This document shows positions 25,660 to 34,248 of a DNA stretch of 64,000 nt, in pieces. This DNA is from Azotobacter vinelandii CA. GTDB taxonomy: Bacteria; Pseudomonadota; Gammaproteobacteria; Pseudomonadales; Pseudomonadaceae. Location: positions 1,674,001-1,738,000 of the forward strand of contig NC_021149.1 of NCBI RefSeq assembly GCF_000380335.1, given 5' to 3'. Made by a program: the position numbers and the translations under genes. The notes beneath the pieces are model-generated. The model ran no database searches, had not been told where the DNA came from, and saw only the letters and a program-made list of their open reading frames with translations. Position 1 is the first letter of the stretch, and the number at the start of each line of letters is the position of its first letter.

Positions 25660-25799
25660 TCTGGTCTCCTTGTCCGAGCGGGAGAGGAGAACCGAAATGA
25701 CCAGGAAGAGCAACCCCTGTATGTCGAATTCGTATTTTCTAAAAATGCTCTAGCTTGATCTCTCGGTTAATGGCTATTTGCCTTTACGGGGGCTCAAGA

Positions 25800-28505
25800 A
25801 TGACCACGACACGCTTTTCCGAACTGCCTGCCTGCAGTCGCGCGCTCTGGGCCAAGAGCGGCGAGCCGGGAGGGCATGGCCTGCTGGCGCACATGCTGGA
25901 CGTGGCGGCTGTCGCCGAGACGCTTCTGGAACGCGAGCCGCCAGCCACGCACGAATGCTTCGCCGCGCAGTTCGGCTTGCCGGAGTCCGTTTTTTCCCGG
26001 CATGTCGCCGCGCTGGCGGGGTTGCACGATTTCGGCAAGGCCATTCCCGGTTTCCAGGCCAAGTGGCCGGCGGGGCGGGAGCGTGACGAGGCGCATGGCC
26101 TGGGATTCGCCGAACCTTCCCTGCGCGTCACCGATCACGCCTGCGCCGGCGCGGCCCTGCTCTGGCGGCATCTGCCGGCACAAGGTGCCGAGCCGGGCTG
26201 GATCATGGGCGTGCTGCAGGCGATCGGTGCGCACCACGGCTACAACCCCAGCGTTCCGGAAATCCGCACGGCCGTGCCGGCGCTCGAGGCACCGGGTTGG
26301 GCCCCGGCGCGCCAGGCACTGTTCGAGGCTTACTGGCAGGCCCTGGCCCCCGAAGGCGTACCCGCGGCCGACGAGTTGCCGCTGCCCGCCGTGGCCTGGC
26401 TGGCCGGGCTGACCAGCGTGGCCGACTGGATCGCATCCGATCCCGACTGGTTCCCGCCCGGCGAGCGGGAGGATTCGCTCGCCGGGCATTTCCGCCAGGC
26501 CGGGAAGCTCGCCGCCAAGGCTCTGGAAGAGATCGGCTGGAGTCCTCATCGCGCCCTGTTGCGGGAGCCGGCGACGACGGACGAGTTGCTCGGCCGCATC
26601 GTTCGCCGCGAGGGCGTGGCCGCCCGTTCCCTGCAGGTCGAGGGCGATCGCTTGTTGAGCGAGGCGCGGGGGCCGTCCCTGCTGCTGGTCGAGGCGCCGA
26701 TGGGGGAGGGCAAGACCGAGCTGGCCTTTCTCGCCCACCTGCGCCTGCAAGCGGCCAACGACCATCGCGGCCTGTATGTCGCCCTGCCGACCCAGGCGAT
26801 CGGCAATGCCCTGTTCGACCGGGCACTGACCTTCCTGCGCGGCTTCGACGACCGCCAGCCGCTGGACCGCCAGCCGCTGGATCGCCAGCCGCTGGACATT
26901 CAGTTGGTGCACGGCGGCGCCGCGCTGGACGAACGGGTACAGCGCCTGCGCGACATCCACGGCGGGACGGACGACAGCATCGCCTCGTCCGCCTGGTTCT
27001 CCCAGCGCCGCCGTCCGCTGCTGTCGCCCTATGGCGTCGGCACCGTCGACCAGGCGCTGTTCGCCGCCCTGAACGTCAAGCACCATTTCGTTCGCCTCTG
27101 GGGCCTGGCCAACCGGGTGGTGGTACTGGACGAGGTGCATGCCTACGACGTCTACACCGGCGGTCTGATCGAGTCCCTGTTGCGCTGGCTCAGGGCGCTC
27201 GGTAGCTCGGTGGTGCTGATGAGCGCGACCCTGCCCGAACAGCGGCGAAATGCCTTGCTGCAAGCCTGGGGCGTGGCGACGGAGCGGGTGCCGGAGCTGC
27301 CCTATCCGCGCCTGCTGCTGGCGGACGGCCGAGGCTTGCGGGCCACGACCTTCGATTCCCGGCCGTTGCCGCCGATCGCCCTGGAAAGCCTCGACGAGGA
27401 CCTGGACGATCTGGCCGCCTGCGCCCTGCGTCTGCTCGACGGCGGCGGGCATGGCGCGCTGATCGTTAACACGGTGGCGCGTGCCCAGGAACTCTACCGC
27501 CGCCTGCAGCCGCGGCTCGACGAAGAGGTGCGGCTGATCCTGTTCCATGCCCGTTTCCCGGCCGACGAGCGCGGCATGCGGGAGCGGCAGGTGCTGGAGG
27601 CGTTCGGCAACGCCGGCACCGACCGGCCGCGTCCCGGCCGGTGCCTGCTGATCGCCACCCAGGTCGCCGAGCAATCCCTGGACATCGATTTCGACTTCTT
27701 GATCACCGACCTGGCACCGGTCGACCTGATCCTGCAGCGCGCCGGACGCCTGCACCGCCATCGGCGGGCCAGGGTGCCGGCCCATGCCGGGGCCCGGCTG
27801 TTCGTCGCCGGACTGGACCCGCGGCGCCTGCCCGGACTGGAGAAGACCGTCTACGAGCCCTACCTCCTCGGTCGCACCTGGGCCCTGTTGTCCCGCGAGA
27901 CGGGTCTGCGCTTGCCATGGGACATCGACCGGCTGGTGCAGGCGGTCTATGGCGACGCGCCGCTGCCGGACGACCTGGATGCGCAGGTACGGGCGCGTAT
28001 CGAAGTCGAAATCCATGGCGAGTATCTCGCCCGTCTGAAAGAGGAGCGGCAGAAGGCGCTGAACATCGCCATCGACCCATCCGCGGCGCCGCAGAACGCC
28101 TATCTCGACAAGCCGCGCGGCAATGAGGAGGGCGAGGGGCCGGGCCTGACCAAGCGCACGCGCCTGGGCGACGCCGCCGTCGCCCTGGTGCCGGTATACC
28201 GGGTGCCGGACGGCTGGAGCCTGCGGCCGGACGGCGAAGCCTTCGATCCGTCGCTGCCGCTGTCCGATTTCCTGGCCCGCCAACTCCATGGCCGCCGGAT
28301 GAAATGCAGTCACGGGCTTGTCGTGAGTCACTTTGCCGGCGTCGAGCCTCCGCCATCCTTCGCCGGGCATCCGTTGCTCGGACATCTGAAACCGCTGTTG
28401 CTGGAAGATGGCTGCCACGTCATCGACAGGCTCGTCCTGCGTCTGGATGAGCACCTGGGACTGGTCTATGAGTCGGCCGAGGCCGACATTCAACCCGAGG
28501 ACTGA
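25800..28505 (+). CDS. cas3: CRISPR-associated helicase/nuclease Cas3 (type I-E)
   Basis: 901 aa. The N-terminal HD nuclease has HMLDVAAVAE and LAGLHDFGKA (His76-Asp77). The SF2 helicase follows: EAPMGEGKTELAF (Walker A, about residue 300), VVLDEVHAYD (motif II, DEVH), LMSATLP (motif III), and QVAEQSLDIDFD with QRAGRLHRH (motifs V and VI). All catalytic motifs look intact. It degrades DNA recruited by Cascade. The usual promoter region is interrupted: an IS630 element ends 49 nt upstream. A 15-nt tandem repeat (26850-26894) adds RQPLD units between helicase motifs. Confidence 0.95.
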   Translation: MTTTRFSELPACSRALWAKSGEPGGHGLLAHMLDVAAVAETLLEREPPATHECFAAQFGLPESVFSRHVAALAGLHDFGKAIPGFQAKWPAGRERDEAHGLGFAEPSLRVTDHACAGAALLWRHLPAQGAEPGWIMGVLQAIGAHHGYNPSVPEIRTAVPALEAPGWAPARQALFEAYWQALAPEGVPAADELPLPAVAWLAGLTSVADWIASDPDWFPPGEREDSLAGHFRQAGKLAAKALEEIGWSPHRALLREPATTDELLGRIVRREGVAARSLQVEGDRLLSEARGPSLLLVEAPMGEGKTELAFLAHLRLQAANDHRGLYVALPTQAIGNALFDRALTFLRGFDDRQPLDRQPLDRQPLDIQLVHGGAALDERVQRLRDIHGGTDDSIASSAWFSQRRRPLLSPYGVGTVDQALFAALNVKHHFVRLWGLANRVVVLDEVHAYDVYTGGLIESLLRWLRALGSSVVLMSATLPEQRRNALLQAWGVATERVPELPYPRLLLADGRGLRATTFDSRPLPPIALESLDEDLDDLAACALRLLDGGGHGALIVNTVARAQELYRRLQPRLDEEVRLILFHARFPADERGMRERQVLEAFGNAGTDRPRPGRCLLIATQVAEQSLDIDFDFLITDLAPVDLILQRAGRLHRHRRARVPAHAGARLFVAGLDPRRLPGLEKTVYEPYLLGRTWALLSRETGLRLPWDIDRLVQAVYGDAPLPDDLDAQVRARIEVEIHGEYLARLKEERQKALNIAIDPSAAPQNAYLDKPRGNEEGEGPGLTKRTRLGDAAVALVPVYRVPDGWSLRPDGEAFDPSLPLSDFLARQLHGRRMKCSHGLVVSHFAGVEPPPSFAGHPLLGHLKPLLLEDGCHVIDRLVLRLDEHLGLVYESAEADIQPED
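26850..26894 (+). repeat. In-frame 15-nt tandem repeat in cas3
   Basis: Three units of GACCGCCAGCCGCTG (the last with one change) encode RQPLD repeats. In frame, so the copy number could vary without breaking the gene. It lies after helicase motif I. Confidence 0.85.
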
Positions 28506-28508
28506 TAA

Positions 28509-30059
28509 ATGACCCCAGGCTACAACCTGCTCGACGAACCCTGGCTGCCGGTGCGTTTCGCCGATGGCCGGGTCCGCGATGTCGGGCTGCTCGAACTCTT
28601 CGAGCGTGCCGGCGAAATCGCCGCCCTGGCGGAAACCGCGCCGCCGAGCCTGATCGCCGAATACCGGCTGCTCCTGGCCATCACTCATCGGGCGCTGACC
28701 CGCAGCCATGGCTCCTGGAAGGACAGGGATCGCGCCCGCTGGTACCGCGAGGGGCTGCCGCGGGATGCGCTGCGCGACTACCTGGAGCACTGGCGCGAAC
28801 GGTTCTGGCTGTTCCATCCCGAGCAGCCGTTCATGCAGGTGGCGGCACTGGCCTCCATCGAGGAAACCCGCGACAGACAGAAGCCCTGGACGCAGGTTTC
28901 CCTGGGCAGCGCCAATGGCAATGCGCCGGTGGTGTTCGACCATTCCTGCGATCTGTCGCCCGCGCCGGTGACGCCGGCCCAGGCCCTGCGCACCCTGCTG
29001 GGGTTCCTGCAGTTCACGCCGGGCGGTCTGGTCAAGACGCTGCGCGACTCCGACAAGGCCGGTCCCCTGGCCAACAGCGCGGCGGCTCTGCCGGTGGGCG
29101 CGACCTTGCAGCAAACCCTCTGCCTGGCCCTGCACCCGGCCTCGGACCGGGACGATCCGCCGGCCTGGGAGCGCGCGCCGGCGCAGCGTCGGGACCTGCT
29201 GGCCGCGCCCGCGCCGGCCAGCGGTACCAATGACCGCTACACCCGCCGGAGTCGTGCGGTCCTGCTGCTGGAGGCGGAGGAGGGGCATGTGCGCTGGCTG
29301 CGCTTCGCGGCCGGGATCGCCCTGGGCGACGATCCCCATGCGCCCGACCCCATGGCCAGCTATCGCGCTGGAAAAGACACGCTCGTACGGATGAGTTTCA
29401 CCGAGGGGAGGGCCTTCTGGCGCGATCTGCCGGCGCTGCTGCCCGATCCCGAAGGCAAGGTATCCCAGCCGGCGGCGATCCTGGGCTGGGCCGCCAACCT
29501 GCAGATCTTCCTGGGCGCCTCGCGCGGCGAGCAATCCCTGCTGATCGCCGGACTCGCCAGCGATCAGGCCAAGCTCCTGCGCTGGCGCTGCGAGCGGATC
29601 GTCCTGCCGGCCGTGCTGCTGGCCGATGCCGGCCTGGCCGGCTTGCTGCGCGCCGAGGTGCGCCGCGCCGAGGCGCTGCACGAGCGGATCCGCAGCCTGG
29701 CCACCGGCATGCTGGCCGAGACCATGGCCGATCCGCGCGGCAAGGATACTCGGGCCAGGGCGCGCGCCATGCTGGATGCCGGCGCCTCGGCCGCCGTCTT
29801 CTTCGCCGGCGTCGAGCGCGCCCTGCCGGGCCTGTTCCGGCGCCTCGCCGAGGGCGACGGGGAGGGCGCCGGCCGTTACTGGTCGGACAGCCTGTTGCAG
29901 GCGGCCGAAGCCTGCTGGGAAGTCCTGTGCCGCAGTCTCGGCCGGTCGCCGCTGGCGCTGTGCGCCGAGGCCCGCGTCTGGCCGCGTTTCCGCGCCTTGC
30001 TGCGCGACCTGCGGCCGACCGTTCCGAATCCGGAAAAATCCGAGGAGGCTCACGCATGA
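28509..30059 (+). CDS. casA: Cascade large subunit Cse1 (Cas8e)
   Basis: 516 aa, usual size. The opening NLLDEPWLPVRFADG and the middle QPFMQVAAL and LGFLQFTPGG segments are typical of Cse1, which recognises the PAM and recruits Cas3. The C-terminal four-helix part follows normally. The start lies 3 nt after the cas3 stop. It overlaps cse2 by 4 nt. No internal damage is seen. Confidence 0.93.
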   Translation: MTPGYNLLDEPWLPVRFADGRVRDVGLLELFERAGEIAALAETAPPSLIAEYRLLLAITHRALTRSHGSWKDRDRARWYREGLPRDALRDYLEHWRERFWLFHPEQPFMQVAALASIEETRDRQKPWTQVSLGSANGNAPVVFDHSCDLSPAPVTPAQALRTLLGFLQFTPGGLVKTLRDSDKAGPLANSAAALPVGATLQQTLCLALHPASDRDDPPAWERAPAQRRDLLAAPAPASGTNDRYTRRSRAVLLLEAEEGHVRWLRFAAGIALGDDPHAPDPMASYRAGKDTLVRMSFTEGRAFWRDLPALLPDPEGKVSQPAAILGWAANLQIFLGASRGEQSLLIAGLASDQAKLLRWRCERIVLPAVLLADAGLAGLLRAEVRRAEALHERIRSLATGMLAETMADPRGKDTRARARAMLDAGASAAVFFAGVERALPGLFRRLAEGDGEGAGRYWSDSLLQAAEACWEVLCRSLGRSPLALCAEARVWPRFRALLRDLRPTVPNPEKSEEAHA

Positions 30060-30604
30060 ACGGATCTGCACAGGCTTTCATCGCGCACCTGGGCGGGCTG
30101 CACGAACACGATCCGGCGGCCATCGCCGCGTTGCGCCGCAGCCAGGGCTTCGCCCCGGGCGCCTATCCGCCGGCCTATCCTTATGTCGAACGCTTCGTCC
30201 GGACCGGCAGCCATGCCCAGGACCCGCGACGCCTGGCGTTCTACGTGGTCGCCGGGCTGTTCGCCCGTCATCCGCACCCTGCGCCCCGCAGCTTGGCGGC
30301 GAGCTTCGGCGAATTGTTCGAGAAGCGTCGTCGCATGAGTGGCGGTGGCGGCAGCATCGAAAAGCGCTTCATCGCCCTGCTCGGCGCCGATGCCGAGAAC
30401 CTGCCCGACTATCTGCGCCAGGCGGTCAGCCTGCTGGCGACCGAGGATATCGGCCTGGACTACACCGCCTTGCTCCGGGACCTCGGTTTCTGGCTGAACC
30501 CGCGCCTGGACCCGGAGATCCGCGACCGTATCCGCCAGCGCTGGGCGCGGGACTTCTACGGCGCCCTGGCTTTCGAGCCGGAACATTCTGCAGTCAGCCA
30601 ATGA
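30056..30604 (+). CDS. casB: Cascade small subunit Cse2
   Basis: 182 aa. Cse2 pattern: ALRRSQGFAPGAYPPAYPYV near the start, FYVVAGLFARHPH, SIEKRFIALLGADAENLPDY, and a C-terminal RIRQRWARDFYG. It forms the dimer that holds the displaced DNA strand in the complex. The ATG overlaps the cse1 stop by 4 nt. Confidence 0.93.
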   Translation: MNGSAQAFIAHLGGLHEHDPAAIAALRRSQGFAPGAYPPAYPYVERFVRTGSHAQDPRRLAFYVVAGLFARHPHPAPRSLAASFGELFEKRRRMSGGGGSIEKRFIALLGADAENLPDYLRQAVSLLATEDIGLDYTALLRDLGFWLNPRLDPEIRDRIRQRWARDFYGALAFEPEHSAVSQ

Positions 30605-30614
30605 GAGGGATGTC

Positions 30615-31757
30615 ATGACCTTGTTCGTCGAGTTTCACCTGATCCAGAATTTCGCTCCGTCCAATCTCAACCGCGACGACACCGGCGCGCCCAAGGATGC
30701 GCTGTTCGGCGGCTACCGCCGGGCACGGGTGAGCAGCCAGTGCTTCAAGCGGGCGATCCGCCTGGCGGCGCAGGCGCACGAACTGGTGGCGCCGGAACAT
30801 TGCGGCGTGCGGACCAAGAAGCTGCTGGGCCTCCTGCTGGAGCGTCTGGAGCATCGCGATCCGCAGGAGGCCCGACGCAGGATCGAAACCGCCCTGGGCG
30901 CCGCCGGCCTCAAGCTCAAGGACGATGGCAAGACCGAATACCTGCTGTTCCTCGGCGAGGGCGAGATCGCCGGTTTCGCCGCACTGATCGAGCAACACTG
31001 GGACGAACTGGCCGCTGCGCAGGCCGGCGGCGAGAAGAAGGGCAAGAAGGAAGCCAGGGCCAGCGCGCCCGCCGAACTGGTGAAGAAGGCCAAGGCCCTG
31101 CTCGATGGCGGCAAGGCGGTAGACGTGGCGCTGTTCGGGCGGATGCTCGCCGACCTGCCGGAAGTCAACCAGGACGCCGCCTGCCAGGTCGCCCACGCGA
31201 TCAGTACGCACCGCGTCGAGCGCGAGTTCGACTACTTCACGGCGGTGGACGACGAGGGCGCTCCGGAGGAAACCGGCGCCGGGATGATCGGCCAGGTGGA
31301 GTTCAACTCGGCGACCTTCTACCGCTATGCGGTGGTCGACGCCCACAAGCTCCTGAGCAACCTGCAGGGCGACCGCGAACTGACCCTGGCGGCGCTGGAG
31401 GCTTTCACCCAGGCCAAGGTGCGCGCCATTCCCGCCGGCAAGCAGAACAGCTTCGCCGCCCACAACCTGCCGGCCTTCGTCGGCGTCTGCCTGCGCCATG
31501 CCAACCCGCTCAATCTGGCCAACGCCTTCGAGAAGCCGATCAGTCCCGGCCACGACCAGGCGCTGAGCAGCCTGTCCGTGGCCGAACTGGCCGGGCACGA
31601 GGAAAAACTGGCCGGCGTCTATGCCGACGGCAGCGATCGCTGGGCCTATCTGGACCTGAGCGGCGCCTGGCCGGTGGGCAAGGGCGAAGCCCAGGCCAAC
31701 CTGGGTGCCCTGGCCCGCTGGGTGAGGGAGCGGGTCGCCGCCGAACTGGAGGGCTGA
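30615..31757 (+). CDS. casC: Cascade backbone Cas7e (Cse4)
   Basis: 380 aa. The N-terminal HLIQNFAPSNLNRDDTGAPK and RVSSQCFKRAIR motifs are diagnostic. The middle has INQDAACQVAHAIST-like VNQDAACQVAHAISTH and the Lys/Ala-rich insertion at about 135-160. Six copies bind the crRNA along its spacer. 10 nt after cse2 with an AGAGGG box. Confidence 0.95.
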   Translation: MTLFVEFHLIQNFAPSNLNRDDTGAPKDALFGGYRRARVSSQCFKRAIRLAAQAHELVAPEHCGVRTKKLLGLLLERLEHRDPQEARRRIETALGAAGLKLKDDGKTEYLLFLGEGEIAGFAALIEQHWDELAAAQAGGEKKGKKEARASAPAELVKKAKALLDGGKAVDVALFGRMLADLPEVNQDAACQVAHAISTHRVEREFDYFTAVDDEGAPEETGAGMIGQVEFNSATFYRYAVVDAHKLLSNLQGDRELTLAALEAFTQAKVRAIPAGKQNSFAAHNLPAFVGVCLRHANPLNLANAFEKPISPGHDQALSSLSVAELAGHEEKLAGVYADGSDRWAYLDLSGAWPVGKGEAQANLGALARWVRERVAAELEG

Positions 31758-31759
31758 AC

Positions 31760-32413
31760 ATGGCCACCTTGCTGCTGTGCCTGCAGGGACCGATGCAATC
31801 CTGGGGCACGACCAGCCGCTTCGACGAGCGCGACACCCAGCTCGAACCCTCCAAGTCCGGCGTGCTCGGCCTGGTCTGCGCCGCGCTCGGACGCGATCGC
31901 CGCGAGCCGCTGGAGGATCTGGCGGCCCTGCGCATGGGCGTGCGGGTGGACCGCGAGGGTGTCCCGCTGCGCGATTACCAGACCGCCACCGGCGTGCTGA
32001 TCGCCAGCGGCAAGGCGGACCCCAGGCGTACCGTGGTCAGCCCGCGCTTCTATCTGTCCGATGCGGTTTTTCTGGTGGGGCTGGAGAGCGCCGACAGCGC
32101 CTTGCTGGAGCGTATCCAGGGCGCCCTGCGCAGGCCGGTCTGGCCGCTGGCGCTGGGGCGCAAGAGCTTCGTGCCGGGCATGCCGGTGTTCCTGGCGGAC
32201 GGTCTTCTACACGCCGATCTGCTGTCGGCCCTGAGCGGTTATCCGCCGCTGGTGCCCTGGGCGCCGGGCGGCAGCGTGCGCCTGGCGCTGGAGGACCTGC
32301 GGGAGGGCTCGGTGCGTCTCGACCAGCCGGTCGGCCCCTTCGCCGAGCGGCGTTTCGGGCCGCGTTTCGTCAAACAGGAAGTGCTGCATGTACCTGACCC
32401 GATTGACCCTTGA
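31760..32413 (+). CDS. casD: Cascade subunit Cas5e
   Basis: 217 aa. Starts LLLCLQGPMQSWG, then TQLEPSKSGVLGLVCAALG, VSPRFYLSDAVFLVGLE and RKSFVPGMPVF, all typical of Cas5e, which caps the crRNA 5' handle. It starts 2 nt after cas7e and overlaps cas6e by 26 nt. Confidence 0.94.
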   Translation: MATLLLCLQGPMQSWGTTSRFDERDTQLEPSKSGVLGLVCAALGRDRREPLEDLAALRMGVRVDREGVPLRDYQTATGVLIASGKADPRRTVVSPRFYLSDAVFLVGLESADSALLERIQGALRRPVWPLALGRKSFVPGMPVFLADGLLHADLLSALSGYPPLVPWAPGGSVRLALEDLREGSVRLDQPVGPFAERRFGPRFVKQEVLHVPDPIDP

Positions 32414-33005
32414 CCCCCGCAGCGCCCAGGCGCGCCGCGACCTGGCCGACGCCTACGACATGCACCGTACCTTGGTGCGCGCCTTCGTGCGGGACGAACG
32501 GGATGCGCCCGGCCGCTTCCTCTGGCGTCTGGAGCCGGGAGCGGATGCCTGGGCCAGTCCGACGCTTCTGGTGCAGTCCTGCGAATCCGGCGACTGGGAT
32601 GTTCTGCAGGGCTTGCCGGGCTATCTGCAAAGACCCGCCGAATGCAAGGCCCTGGATCTCGAGGCGCTCATCCGGCCGCAATGGCGGTACCGCTTCCGTC
32701 TCCTGGCCAACCCCACGGTGACCCGCGCCGGCAAGCGTCGCGGCTTGCTGGGGGAGGCCGAGCAACTGGCCTGGCTGCAGCGCCAGGGCGAGCGGCACGG
32801 CTTCGCGGTGAAGGCCGTGCTGGTCAGCGCCAGCGACCTGCTCGACAGCCGGCGCAAGGGCGGCGCGCCGATCGTGCTGCAGCGGGTCTGCTTCGAAGGG
32901 CTGCTGCAGGTGGTCGAGGCCGACGCGCTGCGCCGGGCCCTGGCCAGCGGCATCGGACCGGCCAAGGCGTTCGGTTGCGGCCTGCTCAGCGTGGCGCGCT
33001 GCTGA
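32388..33005 (+). CDS. casE: crRNA-processing endonuclease Cas6e
   Basis: 205 aa. AYDMHRTLVRAF carries the catalytic His (about residue 25), and the C-terminal GIGPAKAFGCGLLSVAR is the Gly-rich loop that grips the repeat hairpin. It cuts within the repeat and stays bound to the 3' hairpin. It appears intact, so the arrays downstream could still be processed. The last base overlaps the start of the cas1 remnant. Confidence 0.95.
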   Translation: MYLTRLTLDPRSAQARRDLADAYDMHRTLVRAFVRDERDAPGRFLWRLEPGADAWASPTLLVQSCESGDWDVLQGLPGYLQRPAECKALDLEALIRPQWRYRFRLLANPTVTRAGKRRGLLGEAEQLAWLQRQGERHGFAVKAVLVSASDLLDSRRKGGAPIVLQRVCFEGLLQVVEADALRRALASGIGPAKAFGCGLLSVARC

Positions 33006-33161
33006 TGCCGCCGCCGCTCGAGCCGCTGCGGATGAAGGCGCGGATGTCGATGATCCGCTGCCGCGTACCTTGCGGCGACCGTCGGCATCTTGTCGGTCCG
33101 GCTGGGAGCGGCGGACGTACGCCTGCATGCCGGCGGCCGGCCGGACGCACCCGCGAAATGA
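33005..33161 (+). pseudogene. cas1: cas1e remnant (two short pieces)
   Basis: The ATG at 33005 begins PLRMKARMSMI, the Cas1e N-terminus, then shifts frame. A second frame reads TVGILSVRLGAADVRLHAGG then RPDAPAK, matching the next conserved Cas1 block, and stops at 33161. About 50 residues between them and the whole C-terminal catalytic domain (Glu/His/Asp site) are gone. Cas1e is normally about 300 aa. Decayed by several deletions, not a sequencing-type single frameshift. Confidence 0.8.
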
Positions 33162-33169
33162 TCTGGTAG

Positions 33170-33400
33170 CACCTGGCCGGAGGCTGCGAGGAGGATGGCA
33201 ACCTGCTCATGGCCTGGACCAGCCGCCACGAATCCGGCCACGAGTTCCAGACCCAGGGTGCGAACCGGCGCCTGCCGGTCGAATTCGATGGCCTGCACCT
33301 GATGGCTTTCCATCCGCCGGAAAAGCCCGATCCTTGGCAGGAAAAACCGGTAGATTTCTGGCATCTGGTTTTTCCCTTTGGGAACAATCGGTTACGCTAA
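33170..33400 (+). pseudogene. cas2: cas2e C-terminal remnant reading into the leader
   Basis: The frame reads CEEDGNLLMAWTSRHESGHE then GANRRLPVEFDGLHLMAFHP, the C-terminal half of Cas2e. The N-terminal half with its ferredoxin core start is missing. Beyond about 33330 the frame continues through an AT-richer stretch (DFWHLVFPFGNNRLR) that looks like the CRISPR leader read by chance, ending 2 nt before the first repeat. Function as an integrase subunit is lost. Confidence 0.75.
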
Positions 33401-33402
33401 GT
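33338..33402 (+). promoter_or_regulatory. Likely CRISPR leader of array 1
   Basis: About 65 nt of lower GC (AAAAACCGG, GGTTTTTCCC, AACAATCGGTTACG) directly before the first repeat, the usual leader position in I-E loci. Short compared with typical leaders; its upstream part may have gone with cas2. Confidence 0.5.
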
Positions 33403-33674
33403 GCGTTCCCCGCGGGTGCGGGGATGAACCGTGAGCCTTTCGTACGAAACTTGGAACACCAACGCGTTCCCCGCGGGTGCGGGGATGAACCGTATGCCGA
33501 GGCTCCGCTAAGAATCATCAAGCCGCGTTCCCCGTGGGTGCGGGGATGAACCGTCGGTGACGAACCGCCGGGGGATGACGACCACGCGTTCCCCGCGAGT
33601 GCGGGGATGAACCGATGATCGGGTATCCGGTCGCCGTGCTTGGGAGCATTCCCCGTGAGCGCAGGGATGAAGCA
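33403..33674 (+). CRISPR. CRISPR array 1 (5 repeats, last degenerate)
   Basis: 29-nt repeats at 33403, 33464, 33525, 33586 and a decayed one at 33646. Core GTTCCCCGC..GCGGGGATGAACCG. Spacers are 32 nt (the last 31). Repeats 1 and 2 are identical, 3 and 4 differ by one base each, and 5 by several, so the leader end is upstream. Same strand as the cas genes. Confidence 0.95.
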
Positions 33675-33956
33675 GTAGTGCCTAACTCTTAAGCGTCTTA
33701 TGGGGGCTTCCCCGCGTCATCCACAGCCTCATGACTGAGGCTTGTACCCGCGGGCTGGTGTTGGAGGCGAAACTGCCGTCGGGCGGGGAGGGTCTGGATC
33801 GGTCCGGGAGTGGCATGTGGAAAAGCGCTACGTCGAGTCGGCGAGGGAGCGGGTGGCGGAAAGGGTGAAAGATATGCAGCGTAAAAATAGCATCTTGCGA
33901 TATTTGAGCGCGGGCAATATTCTCCGTATCGCGAATTGCTATACGGATGTCGCGGT
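33675..33956. other. Region between array 1 and higB
   Basis: 282 nt. Just after the last repeat, fragments such as CTTCCCCGCG (about 33707-33716) and TACCCGCGGG may be broken repeats. The last 80 nt are AT-richer and should hold the higBA promoter. No gene seen. Confidence 0.4.
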
Positions 33957-34241
33957 ATGCATGTCATCACACAAAAGCGCATCTGGGAAGCCAAGGAAAA
34001 GTGGCCTCACTCCGCATCCGCACTGGATGCGTGGTATCGCCTGATGAGCAAGCTGGCACCGAAGGATTTCGCCGAGATGAAACAGGCCTTCCCCAGCGTG
34101 GACAAAGTGGCGGACAAGCATGTGTTCGACATCGGCGGCAACAAGCTGCGGCTCATCGCCGTGGTGGACTACCGCTTCAAGAAGGTTTTCATCCGGGCCG
34201 TGCTCGATCACAAAGAGTACGACCGCAACCAATGGAAGTGA
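33957..34241 (+). CDS. higB: HigB-type mRNA interferase toxin
   Basis: 94 aa. The HigB pattern is complete: HVITQKRIWEAKEKWP, ALDAWYRL, VFDIGGNKLRLIAVVDY and KVFIRAVLDHKEYD with the conserved C-terminal His/Tyr region. It is a ribosome-dependent RNase of the RelE fold. The ATG at 33957 is chosen over an earlier in-frame ATG because the family starts with MHVI. It lies between the two CRISPR arrays, same strand, and precedes higA by 7 nt, the normal order for higBA. Confidence 0.9.
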   Translation: MHVITQKRIWEAKEKWPHSASALDAWYRLMSKLAPKDFAEMKQAFPSVDKVADKHVFDIGGNKLRLIAVVDYRFKKVFIRAVLDHKEYDRNQWK

Positions 34242-34248
34242 GGTGCCC

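Larger units (their letters stand above)
24700..25750 (-). mobile_element. IS630-family insertion sequence
   Basis: 1051 bp. Perfect inverted ends GAGCATTTTTA / TAAAAATGCTC, flanked on both sides by TA (24698-24699 and 25751-25752), the target duplication typical of IS630. It carries a transposase in two overlapping frames. The right end lies 49 nt before the cas3 start codon. Confidence 0.92.

Noticed and set aside
25794-30071. Very long minus-strand open frame opposite cas3 and cse1
   Set aside because: High-GC shadow of two clearly coding plus-strand genes; the translation is low in complexity and matches no family.
32642-33169. Long plus-strand frame across the cas6e end and cas1 region as a possible intact cas1
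   Set aside because: It is out of frame with both cas6e and the cas1 blocks and is Arg/Gly/Pro-rich; the cas1-like peptides are found in two other frames.
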